Of a DNA stretch of 64,000 bases, positions 47,972 to 57,221 are shown in pieces. Origin of the DNA: Gemmatimonadaceae bacterium (GTDB lineage Bacteria; Gemmatimonadota; Gemmatimonadetes; Gemmatimonadales; Gemmatimonadaceae); contig JADKJT010000001.1 in the NCBI GenBank assembly GCA_016720905.1, positions 1 to 64,000 of the forward strand. The letters are read 5' to 3'. Both the position numbers and the translations under genes were made by a program. The first letter of the stretch is position 1. The number at the start of each line of letters is the position of its first letter. Below the pieces are notes generated by a model that searched no databases, was not told the DNA's origin, and saw nothing but the letters and a program-made list of their open reading frames with translations.

Positions 47972-48531
47972 CACTTGCCCATGCGGCGCTTGAGGTCCGC
48001 GAGACGGGATTCCGCGTTCGCTTCCTTTTCCGCCCGTGACCGACGCGGCGGCGGGGCGGCGGCTCCCGGTTCGGGCAGCGGCTCGTCCGCCAACAAGGCA
48101 TCCACTTCGCGCTGCGCCGCCACCTCCGGTGACGCGCCGCCGGGCGCCAGGCCCGACATGGCCATGCGCAACTGCGTGGTCATCTCGTCGTATTCCCGCT
48201 CGACCATGGAAAGCTCTTGCTGCTGCACCTGCAGCTTGGCTTCCAGCACGGCCACCCGCTCCGCGTGCTGCGCGGCAAATCGCTCGGCAATGGCCACCGT
48301 CTCGGCGTCGTTGATCTGGGCGGCTAACCCCTGTCTACGACGCACGGTCTCCAGTTCCGCGCGCTCGGTCGCCACCCGCGCCTCAGTCGCGCGCGCCGCG
48401 TCACGCAGCTCGCCCAATGCCAGCTTGGCATGCACCAGCGCGTCACGCATCGACGACGTCACACGACGTCGTTCCTCAGGCGCCAAACGGTCAGACAGGC
48501 CGCGCAACGAGTCACGAAGTTGATCGAACAT
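47971..48531 (-). CDS. Coiled-coil protein of unknown function
   Basis: 186 residues from ATG 48531. Almost entirely charged helix with heptad character (residues ~15-125: RLAPEERRRV, LRDAARATEARVATERAELETVRRR, LEAKLQVQQQELSMVEREYDEM), then a Pro/Ala-rich linker and a short basic helix. No signal peptide. PspA-like length and helix content but without PspA motifs. Coupled to the outer-membrane protein gene by TGATG, so a role with that protein is possible. Confidence 0.6.
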   Translation of the reverse strand: MFDQLRDSLRGLSDRLAPEERRRVTSSMRDALVHAKLALGELRDAARATEARVATERAELETVRRRQGLAAQINDAETVAIAERFAAQHAERVAVLEAKLQVQQQELSMVEREYDEMTTQLRMAMSGLAPGGASPEVAAQREVDALLADEPLPEPGAAAPPPRRSRAEKEANAESRLADLKRRMGK

Positions 48532-48565
48532 CCTGCAAACTCGCGGCAAGACAGGCCCGCGGCAA

Positions 48566-48656
48566 GAAGTACTGAGGTACTGAAGTACCAAGTACCAAGT
48601 AAGTACCAGTACTAGGTACTAGGTACTAGGTACTAGGTACTAGGTACTAAGTACTA
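48566..48656. repeat. TTAGTAC-type heptad array (family B, copy 2)
   Basis: Units of TAGGTAC repeated at least five times (48613-48647) and, in opposite sense, GAAGTAC and AAGTACC units (48566-48605). The array supplies the last codons and stop of the adjacent minus-strand gene (AGT ACT TAG, Ser-Thr-stop). Confidence 0.9.
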
Positions 48657-49360
48657 TCCCTCACCTGTCTCATCAATCGCTCCGGCGTATGCACGTGCGG
48701 AAACAGCAGCCGGTCGCTGACGCTATTGAGTGCCCGTCGCAGTCGTGGAAATCGGTCCGCCGCGGCGCCAAACAACGGCGCCAACCCATGCTCGACCGCC
48801 ATCCGATGATCGGCCGCCAAGCGGAAGCCCCTCCTCCCCATCTCCTCGAAGTACCCCAGGTTCGGACCACCGCGGCGCCACCGACGCTGCTCGATGTGAT
48901 CCGGGAACAGGCCGCTTAACCACAGGGCGTAGTTCCCCAGATGGGCCCTCGCGAGAAAGCTGCGTGAGGCGTCGCCGCTTTCCACTGCTTCTCCCAGCGA
49001 CGTCAGCGTGTCGTAGGTCTCGTCGTCATGGTCGGCAATCCGGGACGCGCGCCGGCGGAGCCCGAAGTGCAGGAGAATGGAAGCCACATAGTCGGCCAGC
49101 GCCCGTTCCTCCTCGCCGGCGGCTCGCAGGGCGTGACGGACCACCACGTAGCTGAACAACGGCAGCGACGCGTGCGCCCCCTGCCGAGCGTGGAGCAGGC
49201 CTTCAAGAAGCTGCGGATTGTCCAACAACGGATCGAGGCCCTCGTCCACCAGCCTGGCCTCCGCCTCGTCTTGCGCGCGGCCCGACCCGTGGGCAAGCAG
49301 TCGAACGGCGAGTTGGGCATCCTCCCGACTGAGTCGGGCCCTGACGTTCGCGAGAATCAT
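48647..49360 (-). CDS. Protein of unknown function, helical
   Basis: 237 residues from ATG 49360. I do not recognise the family. The sequence is helical and soluble: ILANVRARLSREDAQLAVRLLA at the start, an Asp/Glu-rich middle with IADHDDETYDTLTSLGEAV, and LGNYALWLSGLFPDHIE, followed by EMGRRGFRLAADH. No membrane span or catalytic motif stands out. The final residues (DST-stop) are encoded by the family-B heptad repeat, so the true end may have been replaced. Divergent from the glycosyltransferase gene. Confidence 0.6.
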   Translation of the reverse strand: MILANVRARLSREDAQLAVRLLAHGSGRAQDEAEARLVDEGLDPLLDNPQLLEGLLHARQGAHASLPLFSYVVVRHALRAAGEEERALADYVASILLHFGLRRRASRIADHDDETYDTLTSLGEAVESGDASRSFLARAHLGNYALWLSGLFPDHIEQRRWRRGGPNLGYFEEMGRRGFRLAADHRMAVEHGLAPLFGAAADRFPRLRRALNSVSDRLLFPHVHTPERLMRQVRDST

Positions 49361-49499
49361 GAGCGCCTCTGATTCGTCCCGTGCACCGCCAGCCCCCCGA
49401 CAATGCACCCGATGGGGCCTCCTCTCTGTTATTATCGGACGCATCACCCTGCGCCAGTGGATTTCCCGTCCCCGGCTTCGTCTCCCCCCGCCCGTCCCT

Positions 49500-51312
49500 G
49501 TGCTCTACCTCGCCATCCCCGCGCACAACGAGGTCGCCACCATCGGCGTCCTGCTCTGGCGCCTTCGCACGGTGCTCGCCGAGTTTCCGCGCGAATACGA
49601 GGTCGTCGTGTACGATGATGCCAGCACCGACGAAACGGCAGATGTGGCGGAGCAATACCTCCACGCCATGCCCGTCACTGTGCTGCGTGGCACCACGCCC
49701 ATCGGATACGCCGGTGCCGTGAATGCACTGGTGCGCCACATTGCCGCGCACACGCGCTATCCGCGACGGGACGCGATGCTCCTGATGCAGGGTGACTTCA
49801 CCGATCCGCCCGGCATCGTTCCAGAATTCGCCCGACGGTTTGAAGGCGGGGCGGATCTCGTCGTGGGCGAGCGGACGGCCGTCGTGGATGCGCCGCGACC
49901 GGTCCGGCGGTTGTTCACCGCCGCCGGTTGGGCGCTCAAGCCCTTTGTGCGCGTGGAGGGGGTGAGTGACCTCACGGGCACCATGCGCCTCATGCGCATT
50001 TCCGCATTGCGCGATTTGCTGCGCACCGTGGGCGACGATGCGGTCTGCGAAGGCGACTCCTGGACCGCGAACGCCGACTTGCTGCTGCGCCCTCGTGCCG
50101 CATGCGCGTCGATTGGAGACCGTGCCCCTGGAGCCCACCTACGGCGTGCGAACGCGCGAGACGCGTCGCGTCACCGTGCGCGACGCGTTGGCCGCGCTTC
50201 GGTGGGCATGGCGAGCCCGTGGGCGGCGCGCCGTGCCAACCTCTGCGCCAGAGCCTGTGGCGGACATGGCGGCGAAGCCTGCCCGTCCGGCACCATCGGG
50301 ACGTCGACGCGACGAACCGGAAGTGACAGCCGATCGACTGCGCGAACGCTCGCGTGAACGCGACCGGCTGCGCGGGGACAGCGAACCACCCGTGCCACGC
50401 CGAGATGGTCGCCCGGGCCGCGAGCGCGATGGCGCGCGACCGACTCGCACCGAAGAGCAGAAGGCACAGAAACGACAGGAAACCCGCGACGATCCACGGT
50501 CACCGAAGCGCGAGCCGCGGCGGGAGCCAGTCGTGGTGGCACCCGAGACCTCGACGCTGAGAACGCCGCGTCCGCCGCGTCCCGAGCGACCGGCGCGGGG
50601 GAATCGACCGGCACCCGCCACTGCCGACGCCGAGTTGATCCTCGACGATCCGTTTGCCGCGCCCGCGTCGCGGTCGTCGGGTGCGCCCAGAGTGGTGGCG
50701 GCCGACGTGCCGGCCAGTGAACCCCACGCGCAACGCGATGCGGCCCACGACATCCCGGATCGTCCCTCGATGTCGTCGCGCGCGCCCGACGACATCGACC
50801 CCGGCACCGAGAACGGCGACGACGACGCTGCGGAATCCGCGAACAACGCGGGCGACAGCCCCGCCGTGGACGAGCCGCAGGACGCGGAAGGACAGGAGCG
50901 CAAACGTCGGCGCAATCGTCGTTCGCGTCGGAGAAAGTCCCGCACTCGGGGCGAATCCGGCGAGACCAGCGTGGGCGAAGACGACGCGACCGCCACGGAT
51001 GCCCCACGCGAAGAGTCGCGACGCTCGGCTAGCCCGTATGCCGGCGAGCCCGATGCCGAGGATGGGACCGACCCCGGCGACGATACCCTCAACGACGGTG
51101 TCGAAGGCGACGCCTCCGACGAGGCGCCGGAAGACGGTGGTGGCAGTGCGAACGAATCGCGATCAAGACGGCGTGGCCGACGCGGCCGTCGTGGCGGTTC
51201 GCGACGCTCGCGCGGACGCGGACGCGACAGTGCCGCTGGCACCGATGCCGCCGCGCCGAGCAACGCCGAGCCACCGTCTCCACCACCGCCAGGGAGTGCA
51301 CCGAGTGAGTGA
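49500..51312 (+). CDS. Family 2 glycosyltransferase with long charged disordered tail, one frameshift
   Basis: GT-A fold transferase: LYLAIPAHNEVATIGVLLWRL, VVYDDASTDETADVAEQYL and TPIGYAGAVNALVRHI are typical of the dolichol-phosphate-mannose synthase-like group; VSDLTGTMRLMRISAL follows. Start taken at GTG 49500, just before the first strand. An indel near 50082-50103 moves the frame: LLLR is followed by ARRLETVPLEPTYGVRTRE in the other frame. After about 240 residues the protein becomes a ~360-residue tail rich in Arg, Glu, Asp, Ser and Pro, ending in an Arg/Gly-rich block (RRRGRRGRRGGSRRSRGRG). The last 8 nt overlap the next gene. Confidence 0.72.
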
Positions 51313-52303
51313 GGACGCATCGGAGTCGGCGGGACAGGCCATGCGGTATCGCGAGGTCGATCTCGCGAATGTGCGCACGATTCCGGTGCAGACGCGACCC
51401 AACAAAGTGCGCGCCGAAGAGTTCGCGGTGCCGCCCGGCAACGATGCCACGTCGCGTACGATGCGCGCGTTTCTCGAGTCGCTGCCCGACATTTTGGTGG
51501 CGCGCGATTTTCTGGCCGTGGTCGATGCCATCGTCGCCGCGCGACAACAGAATCGCGGCGTCCTGCTCATGTTGGGCGGGCACGTGGTCAAGACGGGACT
51601 GGCCAAGGTCCTCGTCGACCTCGTGGCGCGGGGCGTGATCACTCACGTCGCCATGAATGGGTCGGCCGCCATCCACGACTACGAAATTGCGCGATTTGGC
51701 GGGACCTCCGAAGACGTCGCCGCCGGATTGCGCGACGGCAGCTTTGGCATGGCGGAAGAAACCGGTCGTGGACTCAACGGCGCGTTCGTGGCCGGCATGG
51801 CCAACGGCTGGGGCATGGGCGAAGCGGTCGCCCGTGACCTGGCCCAACACGAGCCGTTGCTGCATCCGCAGCTGTCACTGACCTATCAATGCTGGCGGCA
51901 TCGCGTCCCGGCCACGATTCACGCCGCGCTCGGCGCCGAGATCATCCACCAGCATCCCGCCGCCAACGGCGCGGCTATCGGTGACACCAGCCATCGCGAT
52001 TTTCGTCGGCTGGCAGCGTCTATCGACACGCTGCATGATGGGGGCGTGGTGCTTAACGTGGGAAGCGCCGTGATCATGCCCGAAGTGTTCCTCAAAGCCC
52101 TCACGGTGGCTCGCAACGTCGGCGCCGGTCGACCCACCAACTTCGTGACCTGCGACCTGGACATGCAGCGCCACTACCGGCCGCGGATGAATGTCGTCCG
52201 ACGCCCCACGCAGGACAGCGGAAAGGGCTACGAAATCACCGGACACCACGAGATCATGGTGCCGCTGTTGGCGTGGGCGATTGTCGAGCGAATGAAAGGC
52301 TGA
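51305..52303 (+). CDS. Conserved protein of unknown function
   Basis: 332 residues from GTG 51305, overlapping the glycosyltransferase stop. The sequence is strongly patterned: LLMLGGHVVKTGLAKVLVDL, GVITHVAMNGSAAIHDYEIA, GTSEDVAAGLRDGSFGMAEE, then GAEIIHQHPAANGAAIGD and VVLNVGSAVIMPEVFLKAL. These look like nucleotide- or sugar-phosphate-binding loops of an alpha/beta fold, and I recall similar full-length proteins annotated only as hypothetical in bacteria. I cannot name the family. Coupling to the glycosyltransferase suggests related metabolism. Confidence 0.6.
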   Translation: MSEDASESAGQAMRYREVDLANVRTIPVQTRPNKVRAEEFAVPPGNDATSRTMRAFLESLPDILVARDFLAVVDAIVAARQQNRGVLLMLGGHVVKTGLAKVLVDLVARGVITHVAMNGSAAIHDYEIARFGGTSEDVAAGLRDGSFGMAEETGRGLNGAFVAGMANGWGMGEAVARDLAQHEPLLHPQLSLTYQCWRHRVPATIHAALGAEIIHQHPAANGAAIGDTSHRDFRRLAASIDTLHDGGVVLNVGSAVIMPEVFLKALTVARNVGAGRPTNFVTCDLDMQRHYRPRMNVVRRPTQDSGKGYEITGHHEIMVPLLAWAIVERMKG

Positions 52304-52331
52304 GTCGCGGCGGCGCCGAACGCCGACCCAG

Positions 52332-52547
52332 CTACCGTCGGAATCCGGCCGTGATCCGCTTGGCCGTATCCGGGCTCACGATCCGCACCACGCCGTAGAC
52401 CACCGCGCCGACCAGCGCCAGCTTGATCGCCAGACCGGCCAGCCACAAGAGCAGGCTCACCAGCGGCCCCAGCAGGCCGAATACAACCTTGAGAGCCACC
52501 AGGCCAACGAGGGCGATCAGGCCGATGGTGAAGAGATTCTTGAGCAT
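52332..52547 (-). CDS. Small membrane protein
   Basis: 71 residues from ATG 52547 with GAGGAC upstream. Two hydrophobic segments (residues ~5-30 and ~31-52: LVSLLLWLAGLAIKLALVGAVVYGVV in parts) and a basic end. No family recognised. It is convergent with the conserved gene ending at 52303. The frame continues upstream through a GACGGGA repeat, which I exclude. Confidence 0.6.
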   Translation of the reverse strand: MLKNLFTIGLIALVGLVALKVVFGLLGPLVSLLLWLAGLAIKLALVGAVVYGVVRIVSPDTAKRITAGFRR

Positions 52548-52631
52548 GGAGTCGTCCTCGGGCAGGTAATCGTGCTTTCTGACCCGTACGATAGCCCGCG
52601 CAGCGAGTTTCGGCATCGGGAACAGTACGGT

Positions 52632-52664
52632 TGTCTCCCGTCTCCCGTCTTTCGTCTCCCGTCT
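52632..52664. repeat. GACGGGA heptad array, single orientation (family A, copy 6)
   Basis: Units TCTCCCG repeated with one TCTTTCG variant, upstream of lipA. Unlike other copies it has no facing arm and does not adjoin a stop codon. Confidence 0.8.
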
Positions 52665-52726
52665 AAACCCCGTTGACCGGTTAGCTCCTGTGGCCACCGT
52701 CCGCCCACCTAGCTAGCTTCCTCCGT

Positions 52727-52749
52727 ACCCCGGAAACCGGGGTGCTTTT
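52727..52749 (+). terminator. Terminator-like hairpin in the lipA leader
   Basis: Perfect 7-bp stem ACCCCGG / CCGGGGT with an AAA loop, followed by GCTTTTG, 20 nt before the lipA start. It may end read-through from upstream or act as an attenuator of lipA. No alternative pairing partner is obvious. Confidence 0.55.
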
Positions 52750-52768
52750 GTCCCCTTTCGTTCGGATC

Positions 52769-53683
52769 ATGGCCGAGCAGTTCTATCAAATCATGGGCCG
52801 CCATCGCCGCGAGCCGCTGCCGGAGCGGAAGCCGCAGTGGCTCAAGGTCAAGGCGCCGGGTGGCGAGAATTACCTTCGCCTCAAACACATGATGCGGGAT
52901 CTCAACCTGCATACCGTGTGTCAGGAGGCGCATTGCCCCAACATCGGGGAATGCTGGGAGCATGGAACGGCCACGTTCATGATCCTGGGTGACGTCTGTA
53001 CGCGGAATTGCGCCTACTGCGCCGTGTCCCACGGGCGCCCACCGGCCTACGACGTGGAAGAACCGTCGCGCGTGGCCCAGGCCATCGCTGAGCTCAACCT
53101 GCGGCACGCGGTCATCACCTCGGTCGATCGCGACGACCTGCCGGACTTCGGCTCGTACATCTTCGCCGAAACGATCCGCCAGATCCGCCAGCGATTGCCC
53201 CAGTGCTCAATCGAAGTGCTGGTGCCGGACTTTCAGGGCGACGAGTCCGCCATACGTGCCGTGCTCGACGCGCGCCCGGACATCTACAATCACAACACCG
53301 AGACGGTGCCGCGCCTCTACAAGAAGGCCCGTCCGGGCGGTCGCTATGAGCGGCTGCTGGAAATCTTTCGCATCACCAAGCGCTATGCCCCGGACATCCC
53401 TACCAAGACCGGCATCATTCTCGGACTCGGTGAGACCAACGAGGAAGTGGTCGAGGTCATGAAGGACCTGCGCGCGGTAAACGTAGACATCCTCACCCTC
53501 GGCCAGTACCTGCGGCCATCCGATGGACACATCGCGCTCGACCGGTATGTCACCCCCGAAGAATTCCGCGAGCTCTACCACGCCGGCATGGCGCTCGGTT
53601 TCAAACACGTCGAGAGCGGCCCCTTGGTGCGCTCCAGCTATCACGCGTGGGAGCAAGTGCAAGCAGCTGCACTCAGTACTTAG
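52769..53683 (+). CDS. lipA: Lipoyl synthase
   Basis: 304 residues from ATG 52769 (ATG 52793 is possible). Radical SAM enzyme that inserts two sulfur atoms into octanoyl groups on lipoyl domains. The auxiliary cluster cysteines are in CQEAHCPNIGEC and the radical SAM cysteines in CTRNCAYC; the C-terminal RSSYHAWE serine motif is present. The final codons (AGT ACT TAG) belong to the heptad repeat. Upstream of the pdh genes on the same strand. Confidence 0.96.
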   Translation: MAEQFYQIMGRHRREPLPERKPQWLKVKAPGGENYLRLKHMMRDLNLHTVCQEAHCPNIGECWEHGTATFMILGDVCTRNCAYCAVSHGRPPAYDVEEPSRVAQAIAELNLRHAVITSVDRDDLPDFGSYIFAETIRQIRQRLPQCSIEVLVPDFQGDESAIRAVLDARPDIYNHNTETVPRLYKKARPGGRYERLLEIFRITKRYAPDIPTKTGIILGLGETNEEVVEVMKDLRAVNVDILTLGQYLRPSDGHIALDRYVTPEEFRELYHAGMALGFKHVESGPLVRSSYHAWEQVQAAALST

Positions 53684-53747
53684 TACCTAGAACTTAGTAC
53701 TTAGTACTTAGTACTTAGTACTTGGTACTTAGTACTTGGTACTTAGT
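53675..53747. repeat. TTAGTAC heptad array (family B, copy 3)
   Basis: About nine tandem 7-bp units (TTAGTAC, TTGGTAC and variants). The array begins inside the lipA stop region and extends to within 25 nt of the pdhA start. Confidence 0.92.
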
Positions 53748-53772
53748 TCTCTCTCCTCCCTACTCTTCTCCC

Positions 53773-54786
53773 GTGCCTCCAGCGAAGTCCAAGAAGAAAG
53801 ACGACTCGGCCGCCGCGCAACATGCGCTCGATCGCGAGTTGCTGTATTCCATGCTCCTCCAGCGGCGATTTGAGGAGCGGTGCGCGGAGATGTATGCTAT
53901 CGGACGGATCGGTGGATTCTGTCACCTGTATATCGGGCAGGAAGCCGTCTCCACCGGCATCATCTCGCAGCTGCGTCCGGATGACTATGTCATCACCACC
54001 TATCGCGACCACGGGCAGGCACTGGCCCGCGGCATGACGCCGCGTGCGGTCATGGCGGAACTGTTCGGACGTCAGGACGGATGCGCGCGGGGCAAGGGCG
54101 GGTCGATGCACATGTTCGACAAGCAGCTCGGCTTTCTCGGCGGACACGGTATCGTGGGTGGTCACATCCCCATTGCCGCCGGTGTGGGGTTTGCCATCAA
54201 GTATCGCGGTGGCGACCAGGTGATCGTGTGCTTCATGGGGGAAGCGGCCGTGAACAACGGCGCGTTCCATGAGGCGCTCAACATGGCCGCCCTCTGGAAA
54301 CTGCCGTGCCTGTTTGTCATCGAGAACAACCGCTATGGCATGGGCACCGCCGTCGAGCGCGCGTCGGCCATCAATGACATCTACCGGCGCGGTGCATCGT
54401 ACGACATGCCGCGTGGCGTCGTGGACGGACAGGACGTGCACGCCGTGCGCATCGCCGCGGCCGAAGCCATCGAGCGCGCGCGGAAGGAAAGCATGTCGAC
54501 CCTCCTCGAAATCCGCACGTACCGCTTCATGGGCCATTCGATGTCCGACGCGGTCAGCGGGACCTATCGCACCAAGGAGGAGCTTGAGCAGTATCTCAAG
54601 CGCGATCCCATCGTGCTGCACCGGCAACGTATGGAAGGGGCCGGAGAGATCACGGCGGCCGAAGTGGCGGCGATGGACGACGAGATCAAGAAGATCGTCC
54701 AGGAGAGCATTGACTTCGCGGAACAGAGTCCGGAGCTGCCGGTGGAAGCGCTCATGGAAGACGTCCTCGTCGAAACCACAAGCTGA
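53773..54786 (+). CDS. pdhA: Pyruvate dehydrogenase E1 component, alpha subunit
   Basis: 337 residues from GTG 53773; the upstream frame is encoded by the heptad repeat. Thiamine-diphosphate binding: GEAAVNNGAFHEALNMAALWK and IENNRYGMGT; also the YRDHGQALARG and GGSMHMFD segments of E1-alpha. With the beta subunit it decarboxylates pyruvate and acetylates the lipoyl group of E2. Followed by pdhB after 13 nt. Substrate could in principle be another 2-oxo acid, but the gene set favours pyruvate. Confidence 0.92.
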   Translation: MPPAKSKKKDDSAAAQHALDRELLYSMLLQRRFEERCAEMYAIGRIGGFCHLYIGQEAVSTGIISQLRPDDYVITTYRDHGQALARGMTPRAVMAELFGRQDGCARGKGGSMHMFDKQLGFLGGHGIVGGHIPIAAGVGFAIKYRGGDQVIVCFMGEAAVNNGAFHEALNMAALWKLPCLFVIENNRYGMGTAVERASAINDIYRRGASYDMPRGVVDGQDVHAVRIAAAEAIERARKESMSTLLEIRTYRFMGHSMSDAVSGTYRTKEELEQYLKRDPIVLHRQRMEGAGEITAAEVAAMDDEIKKIVQESIDFAEQSPELPVEALMEDVLVETTS

Positions 54787-54799
54787 GAGCGCATTCCCA

Positions 54800-55780
54800 A
54801 TGGCCGTAATCACGTACCGCGACGCGCTCAACATGGCGCTACGCGAAGAGATGCAGCGCGACGATCGCGTCTTCCTCATGGGCGAGGAAGTCGCCGTGTA
54901 TCAGGGCGCCTACAAGGTGTCGAAAGGGCTGTTGCAGGAGTTCGGCGAGATGCGCGTCGTCGACACGCCGATCACCGAGCTCGGATTCGCCGGCGTCGGC
55001 GTGGGCGCGGCGATGGTCGGGCTTCGCCCCATCATCGAGTTCATGACCTGGAACTTCGCGCTCCTCGCGATCGACCAGGTCGTCAACGCCGCCGCCAAGA
55101 TGCTCTACATGTCGGGCGGGCAATTCCCGATGCCCATCGTATTTCGTGGCCCCAACGGGTCCGCGCTGCAACTGGGCGCGCAGCATTCGCAGGCGTGGGA
55201 ATCGTGGCTGGCCCACATCCCCGGACTCAAGGTGGTGACTCCCGCCACGCCGTACGACGCCAAAGGGCTGCTCAAGGCCGCCATCCGCGACGACAACCCA
55301 GTGTGTTTTCTGGAAGGCGAGATGTTGTACAACACCAAGGGCGAAGTCCCCGACGACGACTACGTCATCCCCCTCGGCAAGGCGGAGCTCAAGCGCGAAG
55401 GCGAACACTGCACACTCATCTCGCACGGGAAGATGGTGCTGGTGGCGCTGCAGGCCGCCGATCAGATGGCCAAGGAAGGCATTCATTGCGATGTGGTGGA
55501 TTTGCGCACCATCCGGCCAATGGACGTCGACACCATTGCCGCATCCGTGCGCAAGACCAACCGCGCTGTGGTGGTGGAGGAAGGGTGGGAAATGTGCGGC
55601 GTTGGCGCGCAGGTGGTCGACTACGTGCAGCGCTACTGCTTCGATTATCTCGATGCGCCGGTGCTGCGCGTGCATCAGGCGGATGCCCCCATGCCGTACG
55701 CCAAGAGTCTCGAGAAAGCCGCGAAGCCCGACGTCCCGAAGACGATCGCGGCCATCAAGCAAGTCCTGTACATCGACTGA
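54800..55780 (+). CDS. pdhB: Pyruvate dehydrogenase E1 component, beta subunit
   Basis: 326 residues from ATG 54800. Transketolase pyrimidine-binding domain (MGEEVAVYQGAYKVSKGL, DTPITELGFAGVGVGAAM) and C-terminal domain (DVVDLRTIRPMDVDTI). Contains the conserved GPNGSALQLGAQHSQ loop. Partner of PdhA in the E1 heterotetramer. Six nucleotides separate it from pdhC. Confidence 0.95.
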   Translation: MAVITYRDALNMALREEMQRDDRVFLMGEEVAVYQGAYKVSKGLLQEFGEMRVVDTPITELGFAGVGVGAAMVGLRPIIEFMTWNFALLAIDQVVNAAAKMLYMSGGQFPMPIVFRGPNGSALQLGAQHSQAWESWLAHIPGLKVVTPATPYDAKGLLKAAIRDDNPVCFLEGEMLYNTKGEVPDDDYVIPLGKAELKREGEHCTLISHGKMVLVALQAADQMAKEGIHCDVVDLRTIRPMDVDTIAASVRKTNRAVVVEEGWEMCGVGAQVVDYVQRYCFDYLDAPVLRVHQADAPMPYAKSLEKAAKPDVPKTIAAIKQVLYID

Positions 55781-55786
55781 CCGACC

Positions 55787-57076
55787 ATGGCGACGAAAGT
55801 GATGATGGAGGCGCTCTCTCCCACGATGGAAGAGGGGCGGCTCGTGAAGTGGCTCAAGCAGGTGGGTGATCCGGTCAAGAGCGGCGAGACCATTGCCGAA
55901 GTGGAGACCGACAAGGCCATCATGGAGCTCGTGGCGCGCGGCGAAGGGATCTTGCGCGCGCGATTGGTGGACGAAGACACGACCAGTCCCATCGGCGCCG
56001 TCATCGGCGTGATCGGCACGGCCAACGAGGACATCACCGCGTTGGTCGGCGGTGCCGCGATCATCGCACCACCATCCGCGGCCGTCGCCGTGGTCGCACC
56101 GGCCATCACCACACCGCTGGAAACCGCTCCGGGTGCCGCGCATGACGCGCCAGTGGCAGAGAGGCGCTCGTCGCCACTTGCCCGTCGTCTCGCCGCCGAG
56201 CGTGGAATTGCACTGCGGGAAATCCAAGGCAGTGGACCCAACGGGCGCGTTATTCGTCGTGACATCGAAGCCGCAGCCGCCGCGCCCGCGACCCAGTCCA
56301 GCGCGACTGCGGCGCTGCCATCGTCGCTACCAGCGGCCAAGTCAGCCCCCGTCGTGCCGACCGCCGTCACCAGTACCGCCATGCGGATCGACGGGGAGTT
56401 CAAGGACGTGGCCCTGACCCAGATCCGCAAGACGATCGCGCGGCGACTGGGCGAATCGATTGGTCCCATTCCGACGTTCTATCTCACGTCGGAAATCGAC
56501 ATGACGCGCGTGGTGCAGTTGCGCGAGCAGATGGTGGCCGCCGGCGATCAGTTCAAGGTGTCGGTCAACGACATCGTCATCAAAGCCGTCGCCATTGCCC
56601 TCACGCGACATCCCGAATGCAACGCGCACTGGCTGGGCGATGCCATTCGCTACTTCGCGGCAGCGCACATCGGAATGGCCGTGGCCACCGATGACGGGCT
56701 CATTGTCCCCGTCATTCGAGATGCGCACACCAAAGGCCTGGGACAGATCGGCAAGGAATCGCGTGAGCTGGCCAAGAAGGCCCGCGAACGCAAACTCGCG
56801 CCGGCCGAATACAGCGGCGGCACGTTCTCCGTGTCCAATCTCGGCATGTTCGGCATCGATCAGTTCACGGCCATCATCAATCCGCCCGAGGCCGCTATTC
56901 TGGCTGTTGGTGCCACGGAAACCAAGCCCGTCTGGGCAGACGGCGCGTTCGTTCCCAGACAGCGCATGCGGGTCACACTCAGCTGCGATCATCGGGTCAT
57001 CGATGGCGCCATCGGGGCAAAATTTCTCCAGACGATTCGCCAGCTCCTGGAAGCGCCGATGATGATGCTGTTCTAG
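55787..57076 (+). CDS. pdhC: Dihydrolipoamide acetyltransferase (E2 of pyruvate dehydrogenase)
   Basis: 429 residues. A single lipoyl domain with Lys43 in VETDKAIMEL, an Ala/Pro-rich linker, the E1/E3-binding domain near residues 125-160 (SPLARRLAAERGIALREI), and the acyltransferase domain with the active-site DHRVIDGA near residue 402. Transfers the acetyl group to CoA. E3 is encoded 4.2 kb downstream after an unrelated lipoprotein gene, so the complex is not encoded in one block. Confidence 0.94.
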   Translation: MATKVMMEALSPTMEEGRLVKWLKQVGDPVKSGETIAEVETDKAIMELVARGEGILRARLVDEDTTSPIGAVIGVIGTANEDITALVGGAAIIAPPSAAVAVVAPAITTPLETAPGAAHDAPVAERRSSPLARRLAAERGIALREIQGSGPNGRVIRRDIEAAAAAPATQSSATAALPSSLPAAKSAPVVPTAVTSTAMRIDGEFKDVALTQIRKTIARRLGESIGPIPTFYLTSEIDMTRVVQLREQMVAAGDQFKVSVNDIVIKAVAIALTRHPECNAHWLGDAIRYFAAAHIGMAVATDDGLIVPVIRDAHTKGLGQIGKESRELAKKARERKLAPAEYSGGTFSVSNLGMFGIDQFTAIINPPEAAILAVGATETKPVWADGAFVPRQRMRVTLSCDHRVIDGAIGAKFLQTIRQLLEAPMMMLF

Positions 57077-57221
57077 ACGGACGTGCCGGCCGTCACCAAT
57101 CCGGAACAGGGTATTCCGGCGTGCGGGGTGTAGCAGGGGAATCCGTTTCATTCCCGCGACGATGGTCGTCTAGGTCTGACGGTATGTTCCCTCGCACACC
57201 CTGCTGGAGCGCCTCCCTGTG

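Noticed and set aside
47971..48531. PspA/IM30 homologue
   Set aside because: Coiled-coil length fits but the conserved PspA N-terminal helix and motifs are absent.
54839..56227. 462-codon minus-strand frame
   Set aside because: Antisense to pdhB and pdhC, both with full family motifs.
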